Positions 1 through 9,646 of a DNA stretch of 64,000 nucleotides are shown in pieces. The stretch spans positions 2,046,001 to 2,110,000 of the forward strand of contig NZ_CCBB010000001.1 of assembly GCF_000613185.1 (NCBI RefSeq), in the 5' to 3' direction. The translations under genes and the position numbers were made by a program. Below the pieces are notes generated by a model. That model ran no database searches and was not told the origin of the DNA. It was given only the letters and a program-made list of their open reading frames with translations. Source of the DNA: Mycolicibacterium cosmeticum (GTDB lineage Bacteria; Actinomycetota; Actinomycetes; Mycobacteriales; Mycobacteriaceae). Numbering within the stretch: position 1 is the stretch's first letter; the number at the start of each line of letters is the position of its first letter.

Positions 1-396
1 GATGGCGGCCGCCCGGGTGGGCGAGTTGACGGCGTAGAACACCTGCTGGAGGGACAACAGGCACAGCACCACCCAGACGTTGTTCAGGGCAAGTGCGGCC
101 TGCAGCCACAGCAGCACCGAGGACACCGCCAGCCCGACGGCCGTGATGATCAGCAGCAGCCGGCGGTCCATGGCGTCGGCCCAGGCGCCGCCCCACAGGC
201 CGAACACGATCAGCGGAACCAGGGCGAACAGGCCGGCCAACCCCACGTACGCGGAGCTCTCGGTGAGGGCGTAGAGCTGCACGGGGACCGCGAAGATGGT
301 CAGGTTCCCGCCGATGACGGTGACGATGCCGGCCAGCCACAACCGCCGGAAGTCCGGGGTTTTCAGCGGGGTGGTGTCGGCGAACAGCTTTCTCAC
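1..396 (-). CDS. MFS exporter, N-terminal part (cut by window edge)
   Basis: Leftward reading frame that runs off the window; only about the first 132 residues are present. They begin VRKLFADTTPLKTPDFRRLW, then hydrophobic segments and the MFS loop-2/3 signature GGAWADAMDRR near residue 78, typical of EntS-like drug or siderophore exporters of the inner membrane. The substrate cannot be told. I take the GTG at 396 as start. The frame is also open through the upstream 30-bp repeats to a TTG at 495, so a longer N-terminus made of repeated PGDIPRRFAR units is possible but unlikely. It lies downstream of pdxH on the same strand. Confidence 0.75.
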   Translation of the reverse strand, partial: MRKLFADTTPLKTPDFRRLWLAGIVTVIGGNLTIFAVPVQLYALTESSAYVGLAGLFALVPLIVFGLWGGAWADAMDRRLLLIITAVGLAVSSVLLWLQAALALNNVWVVLCLLSLQQVFYAVNSPTRAAAI

Positions 397-400
397 GGTA

Positions 401-490
401 AGGCGAGCGAAGCGACGGGGAATGTCACCAGGGCGAGCGAAGCGACGGGGAATGTCACCAGGGCGAGCGAAGCGACGGGGAATGTCACCA
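401..490. repeat. 30-bp tandem repeat, three copies
   Basis: Three head-to-tail 30-bp units (401-430, 431-460, 461-490) fill the gap between pdxH and the exporter. They are identical except for the first base. The core is GGCGAGCGAAGCGACGGGG followed by AATGTCACCA. The unit length is a multiple of three, so no reading frame is interrupted. A close match to the core recurs on the minus strand at about 63937-63960, at the mceB-mceC junction, so this looks like a dispersed short element that has expanded here. Confidence 0.9.
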
Positions 491-502
491 GGCAAGTGAG
501 CG

Positions 503-1186
503 TCACGGCTGCAACCGCTCGACAGTCACCGTCGCCGCCTGCGTCACCCGAATCCTGTTGTGCACCCGGTTCTCCCGCCCCTGCCAGAACTCGATCACCT
601 CGGGTGCGATCAGATAGCCGCCCCAGTGCGGCGGCACCGGCACCACTTCCTGATCGGCGAACCGGGCCGTCACCTCGTCGAGCTGATCGAGCAGCGCGCG
701 CCGGCTCGCGATCGGCTGCGACTGGTGCGACGCCCATGCCCCCAGCTGGGAACCGCGCGGCCGCTTGCTCCAGTAGTCGGCGGTGGCCTCGGCGGACACC
801 TTGGTCACCGGACCCCGGACATGCACCTGCCGTCCCAGGCCGTACCAGGGAAACGTGACCGACGCGTACGGGGTTGCGGCCAGCTGCTCGCCTTTTGCGG
901 AGTCGTAATTGGTGTAGAAGCTGATCCCGGATTCGTCCACGCTCTTGCACAACACCGTCCGCGTCACGGGCCTTCCCCGGTCGTCGACGGTGGCGACCAC
1001 CATGGCGTTGGCCTCGGGCACCCCGGCCGCCCAGGCGTCGGCGATCCAGGTGCGCAGCAGGGTCAGCCAGCCGGTCGAGGGGTCCGGGCCGAGCCAGTCC
1101 GCGTCCAGGTCGGGGCTGCCGTCCTTCTCGACGGATCCGTATTCGACCCGCATCCTGGCGAGGTCCTGATCACCGGTGCTGCTCAC
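503..1186 (-). CDS. pdxH: Pyridoxamine 5'-phosphate oxidase
   Basis: FMN enzyme that oxidises pyridoxamine or pyridoxine 5'-phosphate to pyridoxal 5'-phosphate in the cytosol. The 227-residue product is full length for the family. It has the N-terminal LARMRVEYG segment, the FMN-binding stretch around [17 protein letters not shown], the [12 protein letters not shown] motif, and the conserved C-terminal [13 protein letters not shown] ending in RLQP. A GTG start at 1186 is supported by a -10-like TAGCGT only 6 bases upstream, which suggests a leaderless message. The next in-frame ATG (codon 12, before RVEYG) is a weaker choice. Divergent from citA. Confidence 0.95.
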   Translation of the reverse strand: MSSTGDQDLARMRVEYGSVEKDGSPDLDADWLGPDPSTGWLTLLRTWIADAWAAGVPEANAMVVATVDDRGRPVTRTVLCKSVDESGISFYTNYDSAKGEQLAATPYASVTFPWYGLGRQVHVRGPVTKVSAEATADYWSKRPRGSQLGAWASHQSQPIASRRALLDQLDEVTARFADQEVVPVPPHWGGYLIAPEVIEFWQGRENRVHNRIRVTQAATVTVERLQP

Positions 1187-1256
1187 GCGGTAACGCTACG
1201 CCAGGCGACGGTCACCGGCATGCATCCGGTCCCGGCCCGGGTGCGACAATTCGCGC
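1187..1256. promoter_or_regulatory. Divergent pdxH / citA promoter region
   Basis: This 70-bp gap holds TAGCGT on the minus strand (1193-1198), six bases before the pdxH GTG. On the plus strand it holds GACAAT (1245-1250), six bases before the citA ATG. Both spacings place the expected transcription start at or next to the start codon, as in leaderless mycobacterial mRNAs. No Shine-Dalgarno sequence precedes citA. The -35 elements are not clear. Confidence 0.5.
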
Positions 1257-2372
1257 ATGACCGTTCCGGAAAAATTCGTTGCGGGGCTGGAGGGTGTCGT
1301 CGCCTTCACCACCGAGATCGCCGAGCCGGACAAGGACGGCGGGGCGCTGCGCTACCGCGGCGTGGACATCGAGGATCTGGTGGCCAAGCGGGTCACCTTC
1401 GGCGACGTGTGGGGCCTGCTGGTCGACGGCGAGTTCGGGCACGGCCTCGCCCCGGCCGAACCGTTCCCGCTGCCCATCCACTCCGGTGACGTGCGGGTGG
1501 ACGTTCAGGCCGGGCTGGCCATGCTCGCCCCGATCTGGGGATATGCCCCGCTGTTGGACATCGACGACCAGACCGCCCGCGAGCAGCTCGCGCGCGCCTC
1601 GGTGATGGCGCTGTCGTATGTCGCGCAGTCCGCCCGCGGCATCGGCCGGCCCGCGGTATCGCAGCGCACCATCGACGAATGCGCCACCGTCACAGCGCGA
1701 TTCATGACCCGCTGGCAGGGCGAACCGGATCCCCGGCACATCGAGGCGATCGACGCGTACTGGGTGACGGCCGCCGAGCACGGCATGAACGCGTCGACGT
1801 TCACCGCGCGGGTGATCGCCTCGACCGGCGCCGACGTGGCCGCGTCGCTGTCGGGTGCGGTGGGCGCGATGAGCGGGCCGCTGCACGGCGGCGCGCCCGC
1901 CCGGGTGCTGCCGATGATCGAGGAAGCCGAGCGGACCGGCGACGCCCGCGCGGTGGTGCGCGGCATCCTGGACCGCAACGAAAAGCTGATGGGCTTCGGG
2001 CACCGCGTGTACCGGGCCGAAGACCCGCGGGCCCGGGTGCTGCGGGCGACCGCGCAACGCCTGGGGGCGCCGCGGTTCGAGGTGGCCTCGGCGCTGGAGC
2101 AGGCCGCGCTGGCCGAACTGCGTGAGCGCCGACCCGACCGCGCCATCGAGACCAACGTGGAGTTCTGGGCGGCGGTCATCCTCGACTTCGCTCAGGTGCC
2201 CAGTCGGATGATGCCGGCCATGTTCACCTGCGGGCGCACCGCGGGTTGGTGCGCGCACATCCTGGAACAGAAGCGTCTGGGCAAGCTGGTGCGTCCGGCC
2301 GCGATCTATGTCGGGCCGGATCCACGGTCACCGGAATCGGTGCCGGGTTGGGCCGACATCCACACCGCCTGA
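1257..2372 (+). CDS. citA: Citrate synthase 2
   Basis: Condenses oxaloacetate and acetyl-CoA to citrate. The 371 residues match the length I recall for mycobacterial CitA, a short citrate/2-methylcitrate synthase-fold protein. The catalytic triad is visible: His210 in GPLHGGAP, His249 in GFGHRVYRAEDPRA, and Asp310 in ILDFAQVP. The CoA-binding end GWCAHILEQKRLGKLVRP is also present. It converges on the P450 gene with a 10-bp gap. In M. tuberculosis the orthologue (Rv0889c) begins the same block of genes seen in this window. A role as methylcitrate synthase cannot be excluded from sequence. Confidence 0.93.
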   Translation: MTVPEKFVAGLEGVVAFTTEIAEPDKDGGALRYRGVDIEDLVAKRVTFGDVWGLLVDGEFGHGLAPAEPFPLPIHSGDVRVDVQAGLAMLAPIWGYAPLLDIDDQTAREQLARASVMALSYVAQSARGIGRPAVSQRTIDECATVTARFMTRWQGEPDPRHIEAIDAYWVTAAEHGMNASTFTARVIASTGADVAASLSGAVGAMSGPLHGGAPARVLPMIEEAERTGDARAVVRGILDRNEKLMGFGHRVYRAEDPRARVLRATAQRLGAPRFEVASALEQAALAELRERRPDRAIETNVEFWAAVILDFAQVPSRMMPAMFTCGRTAGWCAHILEQKRLGKLVRPAAIYVGPDPRSPESVPGWADIHTA

Positions 2373-2382
2373 CCGCGCCGCG

Positions 2383-3798
2383 TTAGCCGCAGATTTCCCG
2401 GTTGCCCAGGCACAGTCCGACACCGCCGCCACCGGCGGCCAGGCTGCGCTGCCAGGACACCCGGGCCCAGATGGGCGCACCGGCCACCATGGTGAACGGT
2501 GTCGTCATGGGGAAATGGTCTTCGGCGGAGCGTATCTCGGTGCTCCGCACGATGGTGGCCAGGGCCAGGGTGGCTTCCAACATGGCGAAGTGATCGCCGA
2601 TGCAGGACCGCGGCCCGGCACCGAACGGCAGGTACTGCCACCGGTCCATGGACTTCAGCGCGTCCGGCCGGAACCGCTGCGGATCGAAGATCTGCGGCCA
2701 TTCCCATAGTGTCGGATCCCGTTGCACCGCATAGGTTCCGAACACCAACAGGGTGCCCTTCCTGATCCGGTAGCCGTCGACCTCGAGATCCTGCACCGCC
2801 ACCCGGCCGACGCCGGGAGCGGGCGGGCACAGCCGCAGCGCCTCCCGCAGCACCTGGCCGGTGTACTCGAGCTGGGCGAGATCGTCGGGCCCGAGCGGGC
2901 GGTCGCCGAGTTCGGCGGCCTCGGCCCGGACGTTCTCCTGCATCTCGGGGTATCGGCCCAGCTGCCACAGCGTGTAGGTCAGTGCGGTGGCCGTCGTGTC
3001 GTGCCCCGCGGCGATGAAGACGACGAGCTCGTCGCGGATCTGGGCGTCGGTCAGCCCCTCCCCGGTCTCGGGATCCGTGGCGGCCATCAGCGCCCGCACC
3101 AAGGGTGCGTCCAGATCGGGATCCGCCCGGCACGCGCGCAGCACATCGTCGGCGAGCGTGCGCAGGGTCGCGGCCGCCGCCCGGGCCCGGTTGCGTCCCG
3201 GGGTCGGCACCCACCGGGGCGGCCGGACCGGCGAGGTCGCGCGATCGGCGATGTGGGTCAGCACGGTGCGCAGCGGTTCGTCGATGGCCTCCGCCCGGCG
3301 GTCCAGGTCGACGCCGAGCACGGACCGGCCGAGCGCCCGCATGGTCAGCCGGCGGCATTCGGTGTCCAGGTCGACGCGCGCCCCCTCGGCCCAGCCGTCC
3401 ACGACGTCCTGCGCGGCCTGGGCCATGTCGCCGGCGAACGTCTGCACATGCTTCTTGGTGAACAGGGGCTGCACCACGCGCCGGCGTGGCAACCATTCGT
3501 CGTGCATCATGTCGAACAGGTTGGTGCCGAGCATGTGCTGCATCTCGCGATGCATGAACGTCTTCTCCAGGTACTGGTCGCTGCGGCCGAGCATGTCGCG
3601 GCCACCTCGCGGTGAGGTGACGACCACGATCTCGGGGGTCAACCACCGCGGTCCCAGCCTGAGTCGTGTCACCGGACCGCCGGCGTCGCGCAGCAGCTCA
3701 AAGCCGGTGTTGAAACTGCGCAGGGCACGCAGCTGCTCGCGATAGGGCAACGGATTGAGCGGCGCCAACGGCAGCTGCTCGACGGTGTCGGTGCTCAT
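2383..3798 (-). CDS. Cytochrome P450
   Basis: Haem-thiolate monooxygenase of 471 residues. It has the I-helix oxygen-activation motif AGHDTT (about residues 264-269), the K-helix ExxR (Glu319 in LREALRLCPP) and the haem loop FGAGPRSCIGDHF with Cys399 as axial ligand. There is no fused reductase, so it would rely on separate ferredoxin partners; fprB lies 600 bp away but on no shared transcript. The C-terminus runs about 25 residues past the usual end and is Gly-rich (SLAAGGGGVG). Substrate and CYP family number are not recognisable by eye. From memory, M. tuberculosis has Rv0888 in this place, so this looks like a lineage-specific replacement. Confidence 0.93.
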   Translation of the reverse strand: MSTDTVEQLPLAPLNPLPYREQLRALRSFNTGFELLRDAGGPVTRLRLGPRWLTPEIVVVTSPRGGRDMLGRSDQYLEKTFMHREMQHMLGTNLFDMMHDEWLPRRRVVQPLFTKKHVQTFAGDMAQAAQDVVDGWAEGARVDLDTECRRLTMRALGRSVLGVDLDRRAEAIDEPLRTVLTHIADRATSPVRPPRWVPTPGRNRARAAAATLRTLADDVLRACRADPDLDAPLVRALMAATDPETGEGLTDAQIRDELVVFIAAGHDTTATALTYTLWQLGRYPEMQENVRAEAAELGDRPLGPDDLAQLEYTGQVLREALRLCPPAPGVGRVAVQDLEVDGYRIRKGTLLVFGTYAVQRDPTLWEWPQIFDPQRFRPDALKSMDRWQYLPFGAGPRSCIGDHFAMLEATLALATIVRSTEIRSAEDHFPMTTPFTMVAGAPIWARVSWQRSLAAGGGGVGLCLGNREICG

Positions 3799-3962
3799 GT
3801 AAGCAGCTTCTTGCCGTCCGTCGCGCTGCCCTAGCGTAGTGGACTACCTGTCTTTGCCCGTTTGTCGGTGCGCGGTGGTTTCATGGCACCGCCCGCGATG
3901 AGATCCGCCGTTGCGATCGGTCAGTACCGTCGTCCGCCCGCCATCCCATGGAGGAGAAACCC

Positions 3963-4412
3963 ATGACCATCGAAGTCGTTCCCGCCGTCATCCCGCACCT
4001 CGTCGTCGACGACGCAGCCGCCGCCATCGATTTCTACGTACGCGCGTTCGGCGCCACCGAGTTGGGCCGGGTACCCGGCCCGGACGGCCGGCTGGTGCAC
4101 GCCGCGCTCACCATCAACGGCTCGACCGTGATGCTCAACGACGATTTCCCCGAGTACAACGACGGCAAGGCGCAAAATCCGAAGGCGCTCGGTGGCTCCC
4201 CGGTCACCATCCACCTGACCGTCACCGACGTCGAGGCGAAGTTCGCCAAGGCCGTCGAGGCCGGCGCGGAGGTCGTGATGCCGCTGGAAGACCAGTTCTG
4301 GGGCGACCGCTACGGCATGGTGAAGGACCCGTTCGGCCATCAGTGGTCGTTGGGCCAGCCGGTGCGTGAGGTCAGCCCCGAGGAGATCGCCCAGGCGATG
4401 CAGGCGCAGTGA
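3963..4412 (+). CDS. VOC/glyoxalase-fold protein
   Basis: Vicinal-oxygen-chelate family protein of 149 residues, PhnB-like. It has paired beta-alpha-beta-beta-beta units, with IPHLVVDDAAAAIDFYVRAFGA at the start of the first and VTIHLTVTDVEAKFAKAVEAGA in the second, ending in DPFGHQWSLG. An orthologue (Rv0887c) sits beside fprB in M. tuberculosis. I chose the ATG at 3963 because GGAGGAG lies at 3949-3955, while the ATG at 3948 overlaps that ribosome-binding site. The substrate is unknown. Converges on fprB. The 164 bp upstream (3799-3962) separate it from the divergent P450 gene and show no other gene. Confidence 0.85.
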   Translation: MTIEVVPAVIPHLVVDDAAAAIDFYVRAFGATELGRVPGPDGRLVHAALTINGSTVMLNDDFPEYNDGKAQNPKALGGSPVTIHLTVTDVEAKFAKAVEAGAEVVMPLEDQFWGDRYGMVKDPFGHQWSLGQPVREVSPEEIAQAMQAQ

Positions 4413-4422
4413 CGCGCCGCGG

Positions 4423-6105
4423 TCAGCGCCGCAGGCCCGCCAGCAGGCGCTGACCGACCGTCGATTTGGGCGCCGCCGCGGCGGCCGCCAGCATCTCGCC
4501 GATGCCGGTGAACTTGGCCCGGGGCCGGTCCTCGCCGCCACGCGCGATCTCCGCGGCGTCGATGGCCTGCCAGCCCGCGGCGTCAACAACCGCGGGCTGG
4601 CGGCTTCGGACCAGCTTGTCCAGCGCCGCCGGCTTGTGGGCCGGGTCGCCGAGCTGTCCACGGTTGTAGTCCTCGACCAGGTTGTGCACCGTCTCGGCGG
4701 CACAGGACTTATTGGTCCCGATGAAGCCGGTGGGGCCGCGCTTGATCCAGCCGGCCACATAGGCACCGGGCACCGGCAGGTCCCCGTCGAGCACCCGGCC
4801 GCCGGCATTGGGCACCACGGCCGCGTCGTCGTCGAACGGCAGATCGGCGACGGCCTTGCCGCGGTAGCCGATCGAGGTCAGCACCATGCCGGCGTCGACC
4901 GTGCGGGTCTCGTCGGTTCCGGTGATCCCGAACTGAAGTCCGGTCACCGTTGCCTCTCCCAGCACCCGCTGCGGGGTCAGCCGGTAGGCGAGCCGGATCC
5001 GCGGGCGCGTGATCGGCGTCGAACCGGCTTCGGCCGAATCGAGCTTGGACAGGATCTCCAGCTTGTTGCGGGTCAGCGGGTCGGTCTCGGTGGCGAGGTC
5101 GCGGATCACCAGATCGTGGTCGGCGGCGTCCAGCACCACGCCACACGTCGAGGTCAAGCCGATCAGCTCGGGCAGCGTGAACGCCGACTGGGCGGGCCCG
5201 CGGCGGGCGGCGATCACCACTTCCTGCACCTTGGACCGCCGCAGGGCAGCCAGGGCGTGGTCGGCGATATCGGTGCGCGCCAAGGCATCCGGGTCGGTGG
5301 TCAGCACGCGGGCGACGTCCAGGGCGACGTTGCCGTTGCCCACGATGACCACCCGCTCGTGGCTGAGGTCGACGGGCAACCCGACGTAATCGGGGTGCCC
5401 GTTGAACCAGGCCACCACCTCGGTCGCGGTGGCGGTGCCGGTCAGGTCCATGCCGTCGATATCGAGACGACGGTCGTTGGGCGCGCCGACCGCGTACAGC
5501 ACGGCATGGTGATGCTCGAGCAGGTCGGCGTGGGTCAGGTGCTTGCCGATCTCGACGTTGAGGAAGAAGGTGAATCCGGGCTGCCGGGCCATCCGGTCGA
5601 ACAGCCGGGTGACCCGCTTGGTGCTCTGGTGGTCCGGCGCGACGCCGGCGCGGACCAGCCCGTAGGGCGTCGGCAGCTTCTCGAAGACGTTCACCCGGAC
5701 CCCTCGCTGGGTGAGCAACTCGTCGGCCGCGTACATCGCCGCCGGGCCGGACCCGACGATCGCCACCCGCAGCGGCCCACCGGCGCGCGGGTGCACCTTG
5801 GGCGCGTCGAGGACCGGCGCCAGCTTCGAGGTGGGCGGCAGCTTGCCCTCACGCTTGGGATAGAACGCGGCGTTGAGCTCGATGAACGGCAATTGATTCT
5901 CGGTCAGCCGGGAATCGGGCGCGATGGCGCCGACGGGGCACGCGGAGACGCAGGCGCCGCAGTCCACACACGCATCGGGATCGATGTAGAGCATCTCCGC
6001 GGTGGCGAAGCCGGGCTCGTCCGGTGACGGGTGGATGCAGTTCACCGGGCATGCGTAGACACAAGACCCATCGCTGCAACACGATTGGGTGATCACATGG
6101 GGCAT
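4423..6105 (-). CDS. fprB: Ferredoxin-linked NADPH-ferredoxin reductase FprB
   Basis: A natural fusion of 560 residues. The N-terminal ferredoxin domain has Cys9, Cys15, Cys19-Pro and then Cys46-x2-Cys49-x2-Cys52-x3-Cys56-Pro, the pattern of a 7Fe ferredoxin. It is followed by an adrenodoxin-reductase-type flavoprotein with the FAD motif VAIVGSGPAAMYAA near residue 116 and the NADP site VIVGNGNVALDVAR near 255. It moves electrons from NADPH to ferredoxins and possibly P450s. The length is close to M. tuberculosis FprB. The next gene leftward converges; the AurF-like gene is upstream on the same strand with a 17-bp gap, so the two may be co-transcribed. Confidence 0.95.
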   Translation of the reverse strand: MPHVITQSCCSDGSCVYACPVNCIHPSPDEPGFATAEMLYIDPDACVDCGACVSACPVGAIAPDSRLTENQLPFIELNAAFYPKREGKLPPTSKLAPVLDAPKVHPRAGGPLRVAIVGSGPAAMYAADELLTQRGVRVNVFEKLPTPYGLVRAGVAPDHQSTKRVTRLFDRMARQPGFTFFLNVEIGKHLTHADLLEHHHAVLYAVGAPNDRRLDIDGMDLTGTATATEVVAWFNGHPDYVGLPVDLSHERVVIVGNGNVALDVARVLTTDPDALARTDIADHALAALRRSKVQEVVIAARRGPAQSAFTLPELIGLTSTCGVVLDAADHDLVIRDLATETDPLTRNKLEILSKLDSAEAGSTPITRPRIRLAYRLTPQRVLGEATVTGLQFGITGTDETRTVDAGMVLTSIGYRGKAVADLPFDDDAAVVPNAGGRVLDGDLPVPGAYVAGWIKRGPTGFIGTNKSCAAETVHNLVEDYNRGQLGDPAHKPAALDKLVRSRQPAVVDAAGWQAIDAAEIARGGEDRPRAKFTGIGEMLAAAAAAPKSTVGQRLLAGLRR

Positions 6106-6122
6106 GGCGGATGTCGTTTACG

Positions 6123-7139
6123 TCAGGCCACGGCCACCAGATGCTCGCGCTGCGGCTCGCTGCGGTAACGGCTGGGCGGACCGTCGATCTTGCAGATCTT
6201 CCACACCAGCTTGGCCAGCGGGTTCATCAGACCCGTGTCGTAGCACAGCATCCGGACGTCGGAGAACATGTTGCGCAGCGTCTGCCGCGATGCCGGCGCC
6301 CGGAAGAACAGCTCCTTGCGCACCGAGCGCGGGATATCGAATTCCTTCCAGAACGCGCGCGGCGGCACGATGATCGCCGAGCACAGGATCCGCATGGTCA
6401 GCGGCACGAACAGCGACAACAGGAAGCGTTGGCGCCAGCGCAGATTCGGGACGCGCTTGTGCAGGTACTGATGGGCGAACGAGATGTGCCGGGCCTCCTC
6501 GGCGACGTGAATCGCCATCACCCGCTCCATGATCGGGTGTAGTTCCTTGCCTTCGCGCAGCACGTTCTTCTGCGTGTGGTCGATGGGCTCTTCGCCCGCG
6601 AGCACACCGAAGAAGAACGGGATGGGCAGCGGACCGGCCACCAACGGAATCAGCGGCTGCAGCCATTTCAGCAGCCGCGGCATACCGGGCACGTCCTTGC
6701 CGATGCGGTTCACCATCTCCTGGAACATCAGGGTGTGGTTGCACTCCTCGACCGCCTCGTGCAGGCAGTACCGGTACTCCGGCGAGCCGTTGGGCACCCA
6801 GAACGAGTACTCCATCAAACCGCGGATCAGGATGTTCTCGAAGTGCAGGCCCACCTTCGCGACATTGGCCTGACGCCACATACCGATCTCGATCTGACGC
6901 TCACGGGACTGCGAGCGGTACCACGGGTGATTACCGATCGGGTCGGTCTCCGGCAGGATCCAGCGGTCGTCGTTCGGGACGACAGCGAACTCCGGGGAGT
7001 CCCAATCGATGTCCTGGTACGGATTGAAGTTGCGTCGCACCGACCCCTCGGACAGGGTGGTCAACATCTCCACGTACTGGGGATCGTCGCTGACGTCCAT
7101 GTTCTTGCGCCAACGCCGGATCATCTTCGTCCTAGCCAC
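6123..7139 (-). CDS. AurF-like di-iron oxygenase
   Basis: Product of 338 residues resembling the p-aminobenzoate N-oxygenase (AurF) family of di-iron proteins. The iron-ligand motifs are visible as HEAVEECNHTLMFQEMV and AIHVAEEARHISFAHQYLH. I chose the GTG at 7139 (VARTKMIRRW) because GGAGGG lies about 6 bases upstream; the longer frame to 7256 lacks such support. The orthologue in M. tuberculosis is Rv0885, also beside fprB. The gene is directly upstream of fprB, so the reductase-ferredoxin fusion is a natural candidate for its electron donor (inference). The substrate is unknown. Confidence 0.82.
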   Translation of the reverse strand: MARTKMIRRWRKNMDVSDDPQYVEMLTTLSEGSVRRNFNPYQDIDWDSPEFAVVPNDDRWILPETDPIGNHPWYRSQSRERQIEIGMWRQANVAKVGLHFENILIRGLMEYSFWVPNGSPEYRYCLHEAVEECNHTLMFQEMVNRIGKDVPGMPRLLKWLQPLIPLVAGPLPIPFFFGVLAGEEPIDHTQKNVLREGKELHPIMERVMAIHVAEEARHISFAHQYLHKRVPNLRWRQRFLLSLFVPLTMRILCSAIIVPPRAFWKEFDIPRSVRKELFFRAPASRQTLRNMFSDVRMLCYDTGLMNPLAKLVWKICKIDGPPSRYRSEPQREHLVAVA

Positions 7140-7471
7140 TTGAATCCCTCCACGAGGTTTACAACGAACGGCCTCTTGTCTAGACGGTACCGCAGGTATC
7201 GAGTAAATGTCCACACCCTCGGATACCCGTTTCCGTCGACCGGGCCACCCACCCAAACCGCCTGATCAGACCGTCATTCCGGGTTGTACGTCCCGTTGCT
7301 GGACCACCCGGCGCAGCACGTCGCCCGAGGTCACCGCGCCCCGAACCACCCGTGCCGAACCAGCAATCGGCGCCGACGCCATTGCGACGGCGATCACCGC
7401 AGATGACGCGCAAATCCGCCCCGGATAGCTACACTCCCAGCTGTCTCACAGCGCGGACATAAGGATGCGGA
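7140..7471. other. 332-bp divergent intergenic region
   Basis: Separates the AurF-like gene from the SPFH gene. Short open frames occur on both strands, but they are Arg/Pro-rich, lack ribosome-binding sites and look like GC-rich shadows. On the plus strand TACACT at 7430-7435 is a plausible -10 element, giving a leader of about 30 bases before the SPFH start at 7472, which has AAGGATG-type purines ahead of it. I see no RNA structure or operator in the rest. Confidence 0.4.
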
Positions 7472-8425
7472 ATGGCCGTCAATCGCAAGGTCAAGGGTGT
7501 GGTCATCGGCGCCGTGCTGGTGATCGGGGTGCTGATCTCGGGAACCGTGCTCTCCAGCTGCGCCACCCAGATCGGCCCCGGGCAAACGGCGGTCAAGGTG
7601 GACGACTACGCCCTGATTCCCACCGACCCGAAGGTGGAGGGCTGCATCAACCCGGAGACCTCCGAGTTTAATCCGCCCGGCGGCTTCAAGGCCTACCGCT
7701 ACCCGTCCCGTCAGATCAGCTGGGATGCCACCGGCAGCCCCGACTCCGAGGCCGAACCCACCATCGTGGTGTCCAACGCCACCGCCCCCGCCGAACTGCG
7801 CGTGCCGGTGGTCATCACCTTCGACCTGACCACCGACTGCGCCATGCTGATGGACTTCCACCGCGACTTCGGCACCAAATATCAGGGCTGGCTGGACGAC
7901 GAGGGTCTGGTCACCGAGGGCTGGAAGAACCTGCTGCGTTACGTCGTCGGCCAGCCGGCCGAACAGGTGCTCATCAGCGTCGCGCAGAAGTACACCTGGC
8001 GTGAGATCTGGAACGACGAGAAGGTCCGCATCGAATTCCAGAACGCGCTGCGCGACGCGCTGCCCAGCGCCTCCCGGGCCCGCACCGACGGGCGCGAGTT
8101 CTTCACCAACTTCCAGGTGACCGTGATGAAACCGGACCCGGTCGACGACGGCCTCAAGGAGGCCATCATCGCCGAGCAGAAGGCCATCGCCGACGCCCGG
8201 GCCGCCGAGGCCAAGGGTGTGGCCGACGCCAACGCGGCCAAGGCCAAGGCCGAGGCGGACAAGGCGGCCGCGCAGGCCCAGACCGAACTGGCCCGCCAGC
8301 GTGCGTTGCAGAAACAGGCCGAGATCGCCGGCTATCCCGATGTCGACGCGTACCTGCGGGCCATCGCGATCGAGAACGGCCAGAATCCGTTCCAGCCGAC
8401 CTATGTGGTGCCGCAGGCACCCTGA
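7472..8425 (+). CDS. SPFH/Band-7 domain lipoprotein
   Basis: Product of 317 residues. A positively charged N-terminus and hydrophobic stretch end in the lipobox LSSC (Cys30), predicting signal peptidase II cleavage and lipid anchoring. Next comes a Band-7/SPFH-like domain (roughly 40-230: IGPGQTAVKVDDY, VPVVITFDL, YTWREIWNDEKVR). The long Ala-rich helix (about 235-290, ADARAAEAKGVADANAAKAK) is a typical stomatin/flotillin coiled coil. SPFH proteins scaffold membrane domains and usually carry an N-terminal transmembrane anchor, so an apparent outer-leaflet lipoprotein version is noteworthy. Gene partners are not evident; it lies alone before serC. Confidence 0.8.
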   Translation: MAVNRKVKGVVIGAVLVIGVLISGTVLSSCATQIGPGQTAVKVDDYALIPTDPKVEGCINPETSEFNPPGGFKAYRYPSRQISWDATGSPDSEAEPTIVVSNATAPAELRVPVVITFDLTTDCAMLMDFHRDFGTKYQGWLDDEGLVTEGWKNLLRYVVGQPAEQVLISVAQKYTWREIWNDEKVRIEFQNALRDALPSASRARTDGREFFTNFQVTVMKPDPVDDGLKEAIIAEQKAIADARAAEAKGVADANAAKAKAEADKAAAQAQTELARQRALQKQAEIAGYPDVDAYLRAIAIENGQNPFQPTYVVPQAP

Positions 8426-8440
8426 CCGACACCGGCCGTC

Positions 8441-9581
<1,141 letters not shown>

Positions 9582-9646
9582 GCAACCCTGCGTGTCAGCC
9601 CGGTAACGGCCGGATAACGCTGTAAGGTGCCCCGCAGGAGGTCAGT
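9582..9646 (+). promoter_or_regulatory. sepH promoter and ribosome-binding site
   Basis: The 65-bp gap after serC contains TAAGGT at 9623-9628 (with TG two bases before it, an extended -10 look). A strong AGGAGG follows at 9637-9642, 5 bases before the sepH ATG at 9647. sepH therefore probably has its own promoter besides any serC read-through. Confidence 0.45.

Noticed and set aside
401..490. Possible CRISPR array
   Set aside because: The three 30-bp units are directly adjacent with no spacers, and no cas genes are nearby.
3911..4369. Alternative plus-strand frame overlapping the glyoxalase-fold gene
   Set aside because: Translation is Arg/His-rich without a fold; the other frame has VOC motifs and a good ribosome-binding site.
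7180..7428. Small genes in the gap before the SPFH gene
   Set aside because: The frames on both strands are Arg/Pro/Gly-rich, overlap each other and lack ribosome-binding sites.
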